Positions 1 through 7,305 of a stretch of 26,841 nt of DNA are shown piece by piece. The stretch's first letter is position 1; every line of letters begins with the position of its first letter. Under the pieces are notes generated by a model. That model made no database searches. It worked only from the letters and a program-made list of their open reading frames with translations, and had not been told where the DNA came from. This DNA comes from an uncultured Clostridia bacterium (GTDB lineage Bacteria; Bacillota; Clostridia; Christensenellales; Aristaeellaceae): contig CAKUKP010000039.1 in assembly GCA_934663625.1 (NCBI GenBank), positions 1 through 26,841 of the forward strand, read 5' to 3'. Made by a program: the position numbers and the translations under genes.

Positions 1-1
1 T

Positions 2-130
2 ACCTACGCCGATCCTTCCGAATGGGATAAGAAGGCAAAGGATCTGGCTTCCAGATTCATCAAGAACTTCGCCAAGTACGAAGGCAACGAAGCGGGCAAG
101 GCGCTGGTTGCGGCTGGTCCGAAACTCTAA
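2..130 (+). CDS. pckA: phosphoenolpyruvate carboxykinase (ATP), C-terminal end
   Basis: Only the last 42 residues are in the window; the gene enters from the left edge and ends with TAA. The tail contains WDKKAKDLASRFIKNFAKYE followed by a short Gly/Ala-rich end, which matches my memory of the C-terminus of ATP-dependent PEP carboxykinase. That enzyme interconverts oxaloacetate and phosphoenolpyruvate in the cytosol. The catalytic P-loop region lies outside the window, so the call rests on the tail alone. A strong terminator follows 16 bases after the stop, so this is the end of its transcript. Other proteins with a similar helical tail cannot be fully excluded. Confidence 0.72.
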   Translation, partial: TYADPSEWDKKAKDLASRFIKNFAKYEGNEAGKALVAAGPKL

Positions 131-146
131 TTCGGTACATTATAAA

Positions 147-185
147 AGCAGTCATGGTGGAACAAACCACCGTGGCTGCTTTTTC
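147..185 (+). terminator. Rho-independent terminator after pckA
   Basis: A 14-base stem starting AGCAGTCATGG, with two G-U pairs, closes over a short A-rich loop and is followed directly by TTTTT. It sits just after the pckA stop. Confidence 0.9.
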
Positions 186-276
186 GTTTAGCGACAGGAG
201 GAAAACGGGTAGGAATGTATTCTTTGTTTCCACATTGGATGAATCAATTCCAGATAACAAAGCAACGCATTCAATC

Positions 277-305
277 TTGCTTTTTTTCCGGTTATGCGCT
301 ATAAT
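277..305 (+). promoter_or_regulatory. sigma-A-type promoter for the Cys-rich mini-protein
   Basis: TTGCTT, a 17-base spacer, then a perfect TATAAT. The predicted transcript start would be about 25 bases before the proposed start codon at 336, leaving a short leader that contains GGGGAGAGG. Confidence 0.75.
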
Positions 306-335
306 GAATACGTTCGTTGAGGGGAGAGGTGCTTT

Positions 336-530
336 ATCGATAAGTTTTGTCTGTTGGATGATCAGAAAATCTGCGATGATTGCGGCGAATGCCAGCGCTG
401 TGATCTGGATCCCAACAAGATCTGCGATAACTGCATGAAGTGCGTTAACACCGGCGCGGATTACCGAGCCATCGAAATTGATGAAATCATCGCGCCGCCG
501 GACAAAAATGAAACCGGTGAATCGAACTGA
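336..530 (+). CDS. small eight-cysteine protein, apparent ATC start
   Basis: A 64-residue protein with eight Cys at 5, 13, 16, 19, 22, 30, 33 and 36. Four CxxC steps run from 13 to 22, and a second CxxCxxC group follows after the linker DLDPNKI. KICDDC and KICDNC look like an internal duplication. I remember similar short Cys-rich hypothetical proteins in Clostridia, but no established function. Metal or Fe-S binding is an inference from cysteine spacing. The codon at the expected start is ATC: an in-frame TGA lies at 318, GGGGAGAGG is seven bases upstream, and the only other in-frame candidate is TTG at 354, without a Shine-Dalgarno site and past the first Cys. It has its own promoter and terminator, so it appears monocistronic. 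Confidence 0.72.
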   Translation: MDKFCLLDDQKICDDCGECQRCDLDPNKICDNCMKCVNTGADYRAIEIDEIIAPPDKNETGESN

Positions 531-551
531 TGGATGCGCATTTCAGAAATT

Positions 552-597
552 TGGCCGAATCCCGCGTCGGGAGAGAGGAATTCGGCCATTCTTTCTC
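552..597 (+). terminator. terminator after the Cys-rich gene
   Basis: TGGCCGAAT pairs perfectly with ATTCGGCCA across a loop of about 19 bases, followed by TTCTTTCT. The run of T is interrupted by C but the position after the stop fits termination. Confidence 0.75.
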
Positions 598-620
598 CAT
601 CCATATCTATGCGTAAAAGA

Positions 621-864
621 CAGCTTTTGCGAAAAGATACTTCGTATCTGTTTCGCAAAAGCTGGGACTCGGCAATAATATCCAAAAACTTGCGCTGAAA
701 AGATACTTCGTATCTGTTTCGCAAAAGCTGGGACTTCCAGATATCATCCAAACTTGTAGCGGAAAGCTGCTGTGTATCTGTTTCGCAAAAGCTGGGACTC
801 AGCAATAATATCCAAAAAACTTGCACTAAAATAGATACTCTGCGTATCTGTTTCGCAAAAGCTG
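621..864. repeat. four tandem imperfect hairpin repeats
   Basis: A 20-base core, GTATCTGTTTCGCAAAAGCT, occurs exactly four times, beginning at 644, 710, 774 and 844, so the period is 64 to 70 bases. Three copies are preceded by AGATAC, which pairs with GTATCT to make a small hairpin; the third copy has lost it. The first copy is a long palindrome: 621-634 is the exact reverse complement of 651-664, enclosing the AGATAC/GTATCT stem with a TTC loop. Between cores the units share ATAATATCCAAAAAACTTG-like sequence. The array fills the space between the Cys-rich gene terminator and the recombinase ribosome site; I see no gene in 539-929. Its role is unknown. Confidence 0.85.
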
Positions 865-929
865 TGGTTCAACGAAAAAGATAAAGAATCCCGTATTTAT
901 CGCTCTAAATCCACCGGAGGTTTGATTAT

Positions 930-2012
930 ATGTCGAATTATGCATCGGAACGCGCCAAGGAACTGAAAATCCTGACCCGCGAAATTCTGCGTGGGCTGCC
1001 CGCCGTCTGTTCGGATTTTATGCTTGCCATTGAAAATACCACGCAGCCGCTGACGCGCTACGCCTACGCAAATGATTTGAAGCTTTTCTTCAATTATTTA
1101 ACGTCGGAATGTCCGGCGTTCGGATCGATCGAAATCAGCGCGATCACACCCGCCGATTTGGGCCGCGTTAGTACCCGCGATCTGCATATGTACATGGAAT
1201 ATCTGGGTCTGTACGTTAAAAACGATGTGGAAATTACCAATGAAGCGCTGGGCAAAATGCGGAAACTCGCTTCTTTACGCTCATTTTACAAATATATGTT
1301 TAAAAACGGGCTGATCGAATCGGATGTTACACAGCTGATCGATATGCCAAAGCGGCACGAAAAGCCGATCCTGCGCATGGAAATCGATGAAGTCGCGCGA
1401 ATGCTGGATTACGTAGAATCCGGAGAAACCATGAATGAACGTCAGAAAAAGTACAATGCGCACACGCGGGCGCGCGATCTGGCGATATTGACGCTGTTTC
1501 TGGATACCGGCATTCGCGTAAGCGAACTGGTTGGCATCAATATCGGCGATATCGATTTTTCGATCAACGGCTTCATGGTCACGCGCAAGGGCGGAAATCA
1601 GGCGATTTTGTATTTTTCGGATGAGGTCGAAAAGGTTCTGAAGGATTATCTCGCCATCCGTCAGGAAATCACGGCAGTTTCCGGCGATGAGGATGCGCTG
1701 TTTTTATCGCTGCAAAACAAACGCATTTCCGTGCGCGCCGTGCAGGTTATGGTAAAAAAATACGCCACGCAGGCCGCACCGCTGAAAAAGCGGTTGAGCC
1801 CGCACAAACTGCGTTCCACCTTCGGCACGAATTTATACCACGAAACCGGCGATATTTATCTGGTCGCCGATGTACTCGGCCATTCCGATGTAAACACCAC
1901 ACGCAGGCATTACGCCGCTATGAGCGATGACCGCCGCAGAATGGCGGCGCAGAAAATTCGCGCGCGGGACGATACAAGGCGGACGGATGAAAACGGAGAT
2001 TCGCAAAAATAG
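930..2012 (+). CDS. XerC/XerD-type tyrosine recombinase
   Basis: A 360-residue site-specific recombinase of the tyrosine family, which cuts and rejoins DNA through a phosphotyrosine link. An N-terminal SAM-like core-binding region spans about 20-140 and the catalytic domain about 170-345. The full catalytic set is present: Arg196 in TGIRVSEL, Lys220 in RKGG, His292 and Arg295 in HKLR, His318 in LGH and nucleophile Tyr328 in RRHY. The ATG has GGAGG about eight bases upstream. It is longer than typical XerC or XerD (about 300 residues), with a charged 15-20 residue tail. No phage or element genes flank it, so a chromosomal Xer-type role is plausible, but which paralogue cannot be decided. The hairpin repeats immediately upstream may be binding or regulatory sites; that is inference. 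Confidence 0.92.
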   Translation: MSNYASERAKELKILTREILRGLPAVCSDFMLAIENTTQPLTRYAYANDLKLFFNYLTSECPAFGSIEISAITPADLGRVSTRDLHMYMEYLGLYVKNDVEITNEALGKMRKLASLRSFYKYMFKNGLIESDVTQLIDMPKRHEKPILRMEIDEVARMLDYVESGETMNERQKKYNAHTRARDLAILTLFLDTGIRVSELVGINIGDIDFSINGFMVTRKGGNQAILYFSDEVEKVLKDYLAIRQEITAVSGDEDALFLSLQNKRISVRAVQVMVKKYATQAAPLKKRLSPHKLRSTFGTNLYHETGDIYLVADVLGHSDVNTTRRHYAAMSDDRRRMAAQKIRARDDTRRTDENGDSQK

Positions 2013-2060
2013 AATTCCCTTCCCCCATTCCTTTTATAGCGCAGAATAGCCCATTATCAG

Positions 2061-2096
2061 GTAGTTGCATGAAAACATCATGCGACTACTTTTTTG
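2061..2096 (+). terminator. terminator after the recombinase
   Basis: GTAGTTGCATGA pairs with TCATGCGACTAC (one G-U pair) over a short A-rich loop, followed by a run of T. Confidence 0.92.
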
Positions 2097-2157
2097 ATTG
2101 TTTGGATATACTAATGGATGTTCACAGATTCATAAATGATTATTATCAATAAAGCTA

Positions 2158-2186
2158 TTGCTATTGATTATAAATAGTGATATATT
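2158..2186 (+). promoter_or_regulatory. probable promoter for the hydroxyacyl-CoA dehydrogenase
   Basis: TTGCTA, 17 bases, TATATT within a very AT-rich stretch. It predicts a leader of about 70 bases. The -35 is only a partial match. Confidence 0.5.
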
Positions 2187-2262
2187 TATGAAGGCAGGAA
2201 GGAAAGCATTCAACCTGTCAGGCGCGCTGCGCATACAATCCATATGGAAAGGATGATGTATC

Positions 2263-3216
2263 GTGAAGAAATTTCAGAATATTGTGGTTGCCGGCGGCGG
2301 CGTATTGGGAAGTCAAATCGCTTTTCAGGCGGCGTATTGCGGTTTTCAGGTAACGATCTGGCTCAGAAGCGAAGGCAGCATCGGCAGAACGCAGCCAAAG
2401 CTTGCCCATCTGAAGGAAACCTATCTGGATACGATTCGAAAGATGGCGGCATTGGATGAAAACAACCGTCAAATCTGGGCGTGCGGCATCGCCGATTACG
2501 ATGCGTTCGATGCATCCGAATGCACGGCGCGGGTGGAAAAGGCGGCAGAATCAATCCGGTTGGAACTGGATCTTGCCAAGGCGGTTGAAAACGCAGATCT
2601 GATCATCGAATCGATGGCGGAAAACGTGGAAGATAAGATCGCGTTTTATAAAAAGCTCGCGCCCGTGATGCCGGATAAGACGATTCTGGTCACCAATTCC
2701 TCTACGCTCTTGCCGTCGAAATTCGCGAAATACACCGGACGACCGGATAAATACCTGGCGCTGCATTTCGCCAATTCTATCTGGAAAAACAATACGGCGG
2801 AAATTATGGCGCAGGGCGAAACGAGCCAGGATGCATTCGACGCGGTGATGGCCTTTGCCGAACAGATTCGCATGGTGCCGCTGCCCGTACACAAGGAAAA
2901 GGCGGGCTACCTGTTGAATTCCATGCTGGTGCCGCTGCTCTTTTCCGCAATGGATCTATATGTAAACGGCATTTCCGATCCGGAAAGCATCGATCGCGCG
3001 TGGACGCTTGGTACGGGCGCGCCGAAGGGGCCGTTCCGGATATTGGATACCGTCGGCCTGACCACGGCGCACAACATCGTAAAGCAATATGTGAAAATCC
3101 CGCGGTTCCTCGCGCCGTATAACTTCCGCGGAATGGAATCCATGTTGAAAAAGTATCTGGATGCGGGAAAGCTGGGCATGTCCTCCGGCGAAGGCTTCTT
3201 CAAATACGATAAATAA
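2263..3216 (+). CDS. 3-hydroxyacyl-CoA dehydrogenase family protein
   Basis: A 317-residue NAD-dependent dehydrogenase of the family that interconverts 3-hydroxyacyl-CoA and 3-ketoacyl-CoA. The N-terminal Rossmann fold has GGGVLG at 11-16 (GxGxxG). NSSTLLPS at about 145-152, His168 in LALHFAN and Glu180 in NTAEIM match the family's catalytic region, and the C-terminal helical domain includes the segment GAPKGPFRILDTVG. The usual HFxNP reads HFANS, a small deviation. The start is GTG, chosen because AGGA lies nine bases upstream and the Rossmann strand begins immediately. It stands alone with its own promoter and terminator, not beside thiolase, crotonase or acyl-CoA dehydrogenase genes, so the physiological substrate is not indicated; butyrate or fatty acid metabolism are the obvious guesses. 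Confidence 0.88.
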   Translation: MKKFQNIVVAGGGVLGSQIAFQAAYCGFQVTIWLRSEGSIGRTQPKLAHLKETYLDTIRKMAALDENNRQIWACGIADYDAFDASECTARVEKAAESIRLELDLAKAVENADLIIESMAENVEDKIAFYKKLAPVMPDKTILVTNSSTLLPSKFAKYTGRPDKYLALHFANSIWKNNTAEIMAQGETSQDAFDAVMAFAEQIRMVPLPVHKEKAGYLLNSMLVPLLFSAMDLYVNGISDPESIDRAWTLGTGAPKGPFRILDTVGLTTAHNIVKQYVKIPRFLAPYNFRGMESMLKKYLDAGKLGMSSGEGFFKYDK

Positions 3217-3230
3217 ACAAATAAACGCAA

Positions 3231-3265
3231 AAATGCACGCCGCTCCTACCCTGCGGCGTGCATTT
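3231..3265. terminator. bidirectional terminator between convergent genes
   Basis: AAATGCACGCCGC pairs perfectly with GCGGCGTGCATTT over a nine-base loop. On the minus strand it is followed by TTTTTGCGTTT, so it works best for rnhA; on the plus strand it ends the dehydrogenase transcript. Confidence 0.88.
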
Positions 3266-3280
3266 CTATGCTTCCGGTGG

Positions 3281-3727
3281 TTATTTAACGCCTGATCTGC
3301 GCTTAATTTCGCCGGTCGCCAGCGCGTCGCAGCGGTTGTTGAATTCGTTATCGGCGTGTCCGCGCACCTTATGCCAAACGATTTCGTGCGTCTGCGTAAG
3401 CTTCAGCAGCATTTCCCACAGATCGCGATTTTCTACCGGCTTTTTATCGCTCTTGATCCAGTTGCGGCGCACCCAATTGCCCATCCAGTTCTGCTTAAAG
3501 CAATTTACCAGATAGGCGCTATCGGAATATACGTCTACGTGGCACGGCTCCTTCAGCCGCGTAAGCGCTTCGATCGGCGCGATCAATTCCATTCGGTTGT
3601 TCGTGGTGTGCGCTTCAAAGCCCGATATTTCAAGCCGTTTCTGTCCGTACATCAAAATAGCCGCCCAGCCGCCGGGGCCGGGATTTCCGCTGCACGCGCC
3701 GTCGGTATAGATAATCACTGATTTCAC
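3281..3727 (-). CDS. rnhA: ribonuclease HI
   Basis: A 148-residue RNase HI, which cuts the RNA strand of RNA-DNA hybrids. The DEDD active site is visible: Asp in YTDGAC near residue 9, Glu in NNRMEL, Asp in YSDSAY, Asp in NNRCDALA, plus the mobile-loop His in VRGHADN. The chosen GTG start overlaps the stop of the upstream lipoprotein gene in the sequence GTGA, with GGAGAG eight bases upstream; the longer open frame would add 18 residues unlike the family. The four-base overlap implies translational coupling. Length matches bacterial RNase HI (about 150). No extra hybrid-binding domain is present. Confidence 0.96.
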   Translation of the reverse strand: MKSVIIYTDGACSGNPGPGGWAAILMYGQKRLEISGFEAHTTNNRMELIAPIEALTRLKEPCHVDVYSDSAYLVNCFKQNWMGNWVRRNWIKSDKKPVENRDLWEMLLKLTQTHEIVWHKVRGHADNEFNNRCDALATGEIKRRSGVK

Positions 3728-4686
3728 GTTTCGCTCTCCTGATTCTTCTGATAGGCTTCCGCAAGGCTTTGCGCGTTGCAACGCTGCGCGTCAAAATAGC
3801 CGTCCGCGCCGTCCTGCGCGCTGTGCGTGGAAAGCACGTCCAGCAGCGCGACGGTAAAGCCCGCGCCCCGCAGCGCTTCTACAAAGGTTTCTGGCGCCTG
3901 TTTTTCAATCAAAAGCACCGCATCGCGGTATGGCGCGAGCGACTCGATACAATCGCGCAATTCCGTATCGCGGAAGGCTTCGCCGCTGTCGCGATCTACG
4001 CTGTATACCACGTTCAAATCATATTCGTTTGCGATGTAGGTCAGCGCTTCATTCATGATTACCGCTTCCCTGCCCTCGATTTCACCGGCGATTTCATGCA
4101 TTTCAGCGGACAGCGCATTCAGCCGCCCCTTCGCGCTTTCCAGATTGTTCTGATACAGATTGGCATTTTCCGGATCAACGATCGTCATCTGTGCGCAGAT
4201 GCTTTCCGCGATCGAAATCATGCCGTCGATACACATATAGATATGCGGATTTGGATCCAGAAAATGCGATTCGCGATCGGGATCGATGTGCGCCGTCTGC
4301 GGATTTTCCGCAAACTCCATGTTGTACAGCACACATGCGACTGCGGGGCCCGCATCGCCCATGGAATACAGCGCGCTCTCAAAACTTTCCAATCCGCGCC
4401 CGCCCGCGATCACCAGATCGGCGGAGCGCTGCAAAAGCGCATAATCCCAATCGGACATCTGATAATCGCGCAGACATCCATCCTGCGGCTGCACCAGACA
4501 GGAAAGCTGCAGCTCCGGCACATCCGCCGTAATCATCTCCGCACATGCGTACAGCGGATAAAACGTCGCATAAACGTTCAATGTTTCCGGCTGCGCCTGC
4601 GAATCCGTGCGCGCACATCCGCCGAGCGCCGCCGTTATCATGCAAAGGGCGATCAGCGCCGCCCAGAACCTGCAAAACCGATTCAT
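3724..4686 (-). CDS. metal ABC transporter substrate-binding lipoprotein (ZnuA-like)
   Basis: A 320-residue lipoprotein with a signal peptide and lipobox ALGGC, lipidated Cys24. The body follows the cluster A-I solute-binding protein plan (NVYATFYPLYACAEMI, then a long central helix) used for zinc or manganese uptake. The ligand set looks altered: the first usual His lies where QPQDGCLRDYQ has none; His148 in NPHIYM is present; the third site reads MNEALTYI, with Glu213 where family members generally have His. So the metal, or whether it binds one, is uncertain. No permease or ATPase gene adjoins it. The ATG start has AGGAGG nine bases upstream; a start six codons earlier would place that site inside the gene. 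Its stop overlaps the rnhA start. Confidence 0.82.
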   Translation of the reverse strand: MNRFCRFWAALIALCMITAALGGCARTDSQAQPETLNVYATFYPLYACAEMITADVPELQLSCLVQPQDGCLRDYQMSDWDYALLQRSADLVIAGGRGLESFESALYSMGDAGPAVACVLYNMEFAENPQTAHIDPDRESHFLDPNPHIYMCIDGMISIAESICAQMTIVDPENANLYQNNLESAKGRLNALSAEMHEIAGEIEGREAVIMNEALTYIANEYDLNVVYSVDRDSGEAFRDTELRDCIESLAPYRDAVLLIEKQAPETFVEALRGAGFTVALLDVLSTHSAQDGADGYFDAQRCNAQSLAEAYQKNQESET

Positions 4687-4711
4687 GTAAACCTCCTCAT
4701 TCACAGGTTCG

Positions 4712-4740
4712 ATTATAGCACATTTGGGTTATAAAAACAA
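4712..4740 (-). promoter_or_regulatory. promoter for the lipoprotein-rnhA operon
   Basis: On the minus strand: TTGTTT, 17 bases, TATAAT, with the ATG 26 bases after the -10. The -35 lies in the T-run of the preceding terminator. Confidence 0.75.
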
Positions 4741-4766
4741 TGCCGAAGCATTCCTGCTTCGACATT
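4733..4766 (-). terminator. terminator after the SpoIID-like gene
   Basis: On the minus strand AATGTCGAAGCA pairs with TGCTTCGGCATT (one mismatch) over GGAA, followed by GTTTTT. It starts nine bases after the stop. Confidence 0.85.
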
Positions 4767-4774
4767 GCGCTCGA

Positions 4775-5722
4775 TCACCAAAGCTTTGTATATTCGATGC
4801 CTTTGAAATAGTGCGAAATGATATCTTCCGCCTTTTTGCCATCCTCCGCCAGCTGATAAGCGCCCCATTGCGAAAGACCTACGCCGTGGCCAATCCCCTT
4901 GCCGGTAAAGGTAATGGAGGATTCATCCATCGTAATGGAATCAATCAGCGTGCTTTTCAGCTTCGATGCGCCGATTTGCAGCCGGAACGTGGGCGCGGAC
5001 AGGGATTTTCCGTTCACCAGAAATTCCGCCGCCCTTCCAGACTGACCCTTTTTGCCGATTTTGAAGCTTTCAATGGAATTGAGTTCGACGCCGCAATTCC
5101 TGCACGCGCGAATCACTTCATCCATCGTGAATTTCGCCGTCCAGCCGTTCGCGTATTCCGGCGCTTTTTCCGATTCTGTGGATTCTACGCTTTCCAGATA
5201 TGCGGGATCTTCGCTGTAATCCAGCGCCATTGTGGGCAGCTCCGTCACGCCGCCGGAATGCGAATGGAACCACGCATACGGAAATTCACCGTCATACGTC
5301 ATCACGATGCCGCGCGTATCGTTTACGGCGCTGCGCACGCGATCGTTCACGGAATCCGCATCGTACGCCTGCGCTTCCTGCACATCGGTAGAAATATCCG
5401 CATCGGCGTACTGCGATTTCTTTTCGGAAACGAACTTCATCGTATAGGTTCGGGCGAGGATCGCCTGCGCCTTCAGCGCTTCTTCCGGCCAATCATTTTT
5501 CATTTCTCCCGCCACAACGCCCATGATGTAGGTTTCCAGATCGATTTCGGATACGGATTTCGTCTTTGCGTCGTACAGCTTGATCATCGGTACGCCGTCC
5601 GCGTTCCGTTCCAGACGTTCCGGAATTTCCGGAACGCGATTCGTATCCGTGCCGCCGGACATGCAGCCCGCCATCAGCGAAGCGCACAGGCACAGCAGCA
5701 AAACGATTCCCAGCTTTTTCAA
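4775..5722 (-). CDS. SpoIID/LytB-domain lipoprotein
   Basis: A 315-residue protein with a lipoprotein signal (LMAGC, Cys20) and a full SpoIID domain. SpoIID is a lytic transglycosylase that cuts glycan strands lacking stem peptides, needed for engulfment in sporulation. Visible hallmarks are YIMGVVAGEMKNDWPEEALK (catalytic Glu73 in GEM), the central HSHSGG segment and the C-terminal GHGVGLSQWGAY. B. subtilis SpoIID has a membrane helix instead of a lipobox, so this may be the orthologue or one of the SpoIID-like paralogues common in Clostridia. The start is TTG, preceded by GAGGTG about nine bases upstream; both lie in an inverted repeat (5719-5748). It follows radA by 50 bases. Confidence 0.9.
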   Translation of the reverse strand: MKKLGIVLLLCLCASLMAGCMSGGTDTNRVPEIPERLERNADGVPMIKLYDAKTKSVSEIDLETYIMGVVAGEMKNDWPEEALKAQAILARTYTMKFVSEKKSQYADADISTDVQEAQAYDADSVNDRVRSAVNDTRGIVMTYDGEFPYAWFHSHSGGVTELPTMALDYSEDPAYLESVESTESEKAPEYANGWTAKFTMDEVIRACRNCGVELNSIESFKIGKKGQSGRAAEFLVNGKSLSAPTFRLQIGASKLKSTLIDSITMDESSITFTGKGIGHGVGLSQWGAYQLAEDGKKAEDIISHYFKGIEYTKLW

Positions 5723-5748
5723 AATGAATCACCTCGAATTCATTTTGA
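5719..5748 (-). promoter_or_regulatory. hairpin enclosing the SpoIID-like start site
   Basis: On the minus strand TCAAAATGAA and TTCATTTTGA are perfect 10-base arms. The loop carries the ribosome site GAGGTG and the TTG start lies in the distal arm, so the fold would hide the start codon while exposing the ribosome site. Confidence 0.6.
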
Positions 5749-5772
5749 TCGAAAATCACGTTTTTTATGCGC

Positions 5773-7149
5773 TCAATTTGCGAACAGCCCCAATGCGCCG
5801 ATGGCCTGCGATACGGTTTCCACGCCGACAATATACGCGCCCTCCGGAATTTTCAGATTGCGCAGACTGGATTTCGGCAGGATGATGTGATCAAAGCCCA
5901 TGCGAAGGCATTCGTTGATTCTGCGCTCCGCCTGTGCGATGGCGCGCACCTCGCCGGCGAGGCCGACTTCCCCCATCACCGCCCAATTGCCCTCGGTCGG
6001 GCGATTGCGAAACGATGATGCGATCGCGCCGCACAGCGCCAGATCGGCGGCGGGCTCCGTCAGCGTCATGCCGCCCGCGATATTGATATACACATCCTTA
6101 TCGTACAGGCGCATGCCCGCGCGCTTTTCCAGTACCGCCAGCAGCAGCGCAAGCCGCCCCTGATCCACGCCGCTCGCCATTCTGCGCGGCGTGCCGAATA
6201 CGGTGGTGGATACCAGCGCCTGCACATCGGTCAGCAGCGGGCGCGTTCCTTCGATGGCGCACATGATCACCGATCCGCTGGCATTGTGCGCGCGCTCCGA
6301 AAGCAGCGCTTCGCTGGGATTGAGCACCTCCTGCATACCTTCATTGGTCATTTCGAACATGCCCAGTTCGTTTACCGATCCGAAACGATTCTTCACCGCG
6401 CGCAGCAGGCGATATTGATGCTGATTATCGCCTTCGAAGTACAGCACCGCATCCACCATGTGCTCCAGTACGCGCGGGCCCGCCAGCGCGCCCTCCTTGG
6501 TTACATGTCCCACCAGGAACACGCTGCACCCGGACAGCTTCGCCAGCCGCATCAGCCGCGACGCGCATTCGCGCACCTGCGATACGCTGCCCGGCGCGGA
6601 TGACATTTCCGGAAGATACATCGTTTGGATCGAATCGACCACCATGACCGACGGCGATAACTGCTCCATGCGCTTTTCTACGGTGTTCAGATCGTTTTCA
6701 GATAATACGTAAAAGAGCGATGCGCTTGCGCCCAGGCGATTTGCGCGCATTTTGATCTGGCGCGATGATTCCTCGCCGGATACATACAGAACCTGCGCGC
6801 CTTCATTTGAAAGATTTGCGCACACCTGCGTGAGCAGCGTGGATTTTCCGATGCCCGGATCGCCGCCCACCAGCACAAGCGATCCTTCCACGATGCCGCC
6901 GCCCAGCACGCGGTCCAGTTCGCCGATGCCGCTGGGCGTGCGCAGCATATTTTCATCGGGGATCTGATCGATGCGCAGCGCCTGCGCATCGTTGCCCGGC
7001 GCGCGCTTTAGCTTCTTTTCCGGCTCCAACGGCTGCTGCACCTGTTCGGTCAGCGTATTCCAGCTGCCGCAATCGGGGCATTTGCCCAGCCAGCGCGGCG
7101 TTTCATAGCCGCAGGAACTGCAAACATATATGGTTTTGGATTTTGCCAC
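5773..7149 (-). CDS. radA: DNA repair protein RadA
   Basis: A 458-residue RadA (Sms), a RecA-related DnaB-type helicase that helps branch migration in recombination. The N-terminal zinc finger has Cys10, Cys13, Cys24 and Cys27; Walker A is GDPGIGKS at 96-103; the RadA signature KNRFG is at 253-257; the C-terminal Lon-protease-like domain (about 280-450) includes DVYINIAGGMTLTEPAADLA. Length is normal. Start is GTG with GGAGGG about eight bases upstream. In many Firmicutes radA neighbours disA or clpC; here it is followed by a SpoIID-like gene and is divergent from a membrane phosphoesterase-like gene. Confidence 0.97.
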   Translation of the reverse strand: MAKSKTIYVCSSCGYETPRWLGKCPDCGSWNTLTEQVQQPLEPEKKLKRAPGNDAQALRIDQIPDENMLRTPSGIGELDRVLGGGIVEGSLVLVGGDPGIGKSTLLTQVCANLSNEGAQVLYVSGEESSRQIKMRANRLGASASLFYVLSENDLNTVEKRMEQLSPSVMVVDSIQTMYLPEMSSAPGSVSQVRECASRLMRLAKLSGCSVFLVGHVTKEGALAGPRVLEHMVDAVLYFEGDNQHQYRLLRAVKNRFGSVNELGMFEMTNEGMQEVLNPSEALLSERAHNASGSVIMCAIEGTRPLLTDVQALVSTTVFGTPRRMASGVDQGRLALLLAVLEKRAGMRLYDKDVYINIAGGMTLTEPAADLALCGAIASSFRNRPTEGNWAVMGEVGLAGEVRAIAQAERRINECLRMGFDHIILPKSSLRNLKIPEGAYIVGVETVSQAIGALGLFAN

Positions 7150-7218
7150 GTATTCGCCCTCCGAAATTCATATTGGAAACCCGCTCTGAGTTTGCCCAAT
7201 TGTTTTAATGATAATTAT

Positions 7219-7227
7219 ATTATATCA
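7219..7227 (-). promoter_or_regulatory. possible extended -10 promoter for radA
   Basis: On the minus strand TGATATAAT fits an extended -10 (TGnTATAAT). No good -35 lies 16-18 bases away. The GTG start is about 70 bases downstream. Confidence 0.42.
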
Positions 7228-7241
7228 TAAGAATGCAAGCC

Positions 7242-7270
7242 TTGATAGAAGTTGGATTTCGTTTTATAAT
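7242..7270 (+). promoter_or_regulatory. promoter for the phosphoesterase-like gene
   Basis: TTGATA, 17 bases, TATAAT; the ATG at 7306 follows 35 bases after the -10 with GGGGAT as ribosome site. It is back to back with the radA promoter. Confidence 0.82.
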
Positions 7271-7305
7271 ATAAAATAGATATTATTGTAATTTGGGGAT
7301 AGTAT

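Noticed and set aside
461..826. Minus-strand open frame with repeated SQLLRNRYEVSF
   Set aside because: The peptide repeat is only the translation of the tandem DNA hairpins and it crosses a terminator and the Cys-rich gene.
621..864. CRISPR array
   Set aside because: The spacings are themselves related repeats, not unique spacers, and no cas genes are nearby.
930..2012. Integrase of a prophage or integrative element
   Set aside because: No phage, conjugation or attachment-site signs in the flanks; a chromosomal Xer-type enzyme is simpler.
4724..5890. 388-codon plus-strand frame opposite the SpoIID-like gene
   Set aside because: It reads through a terminator and a promoter and is antisense to a clear SpoIID domain.
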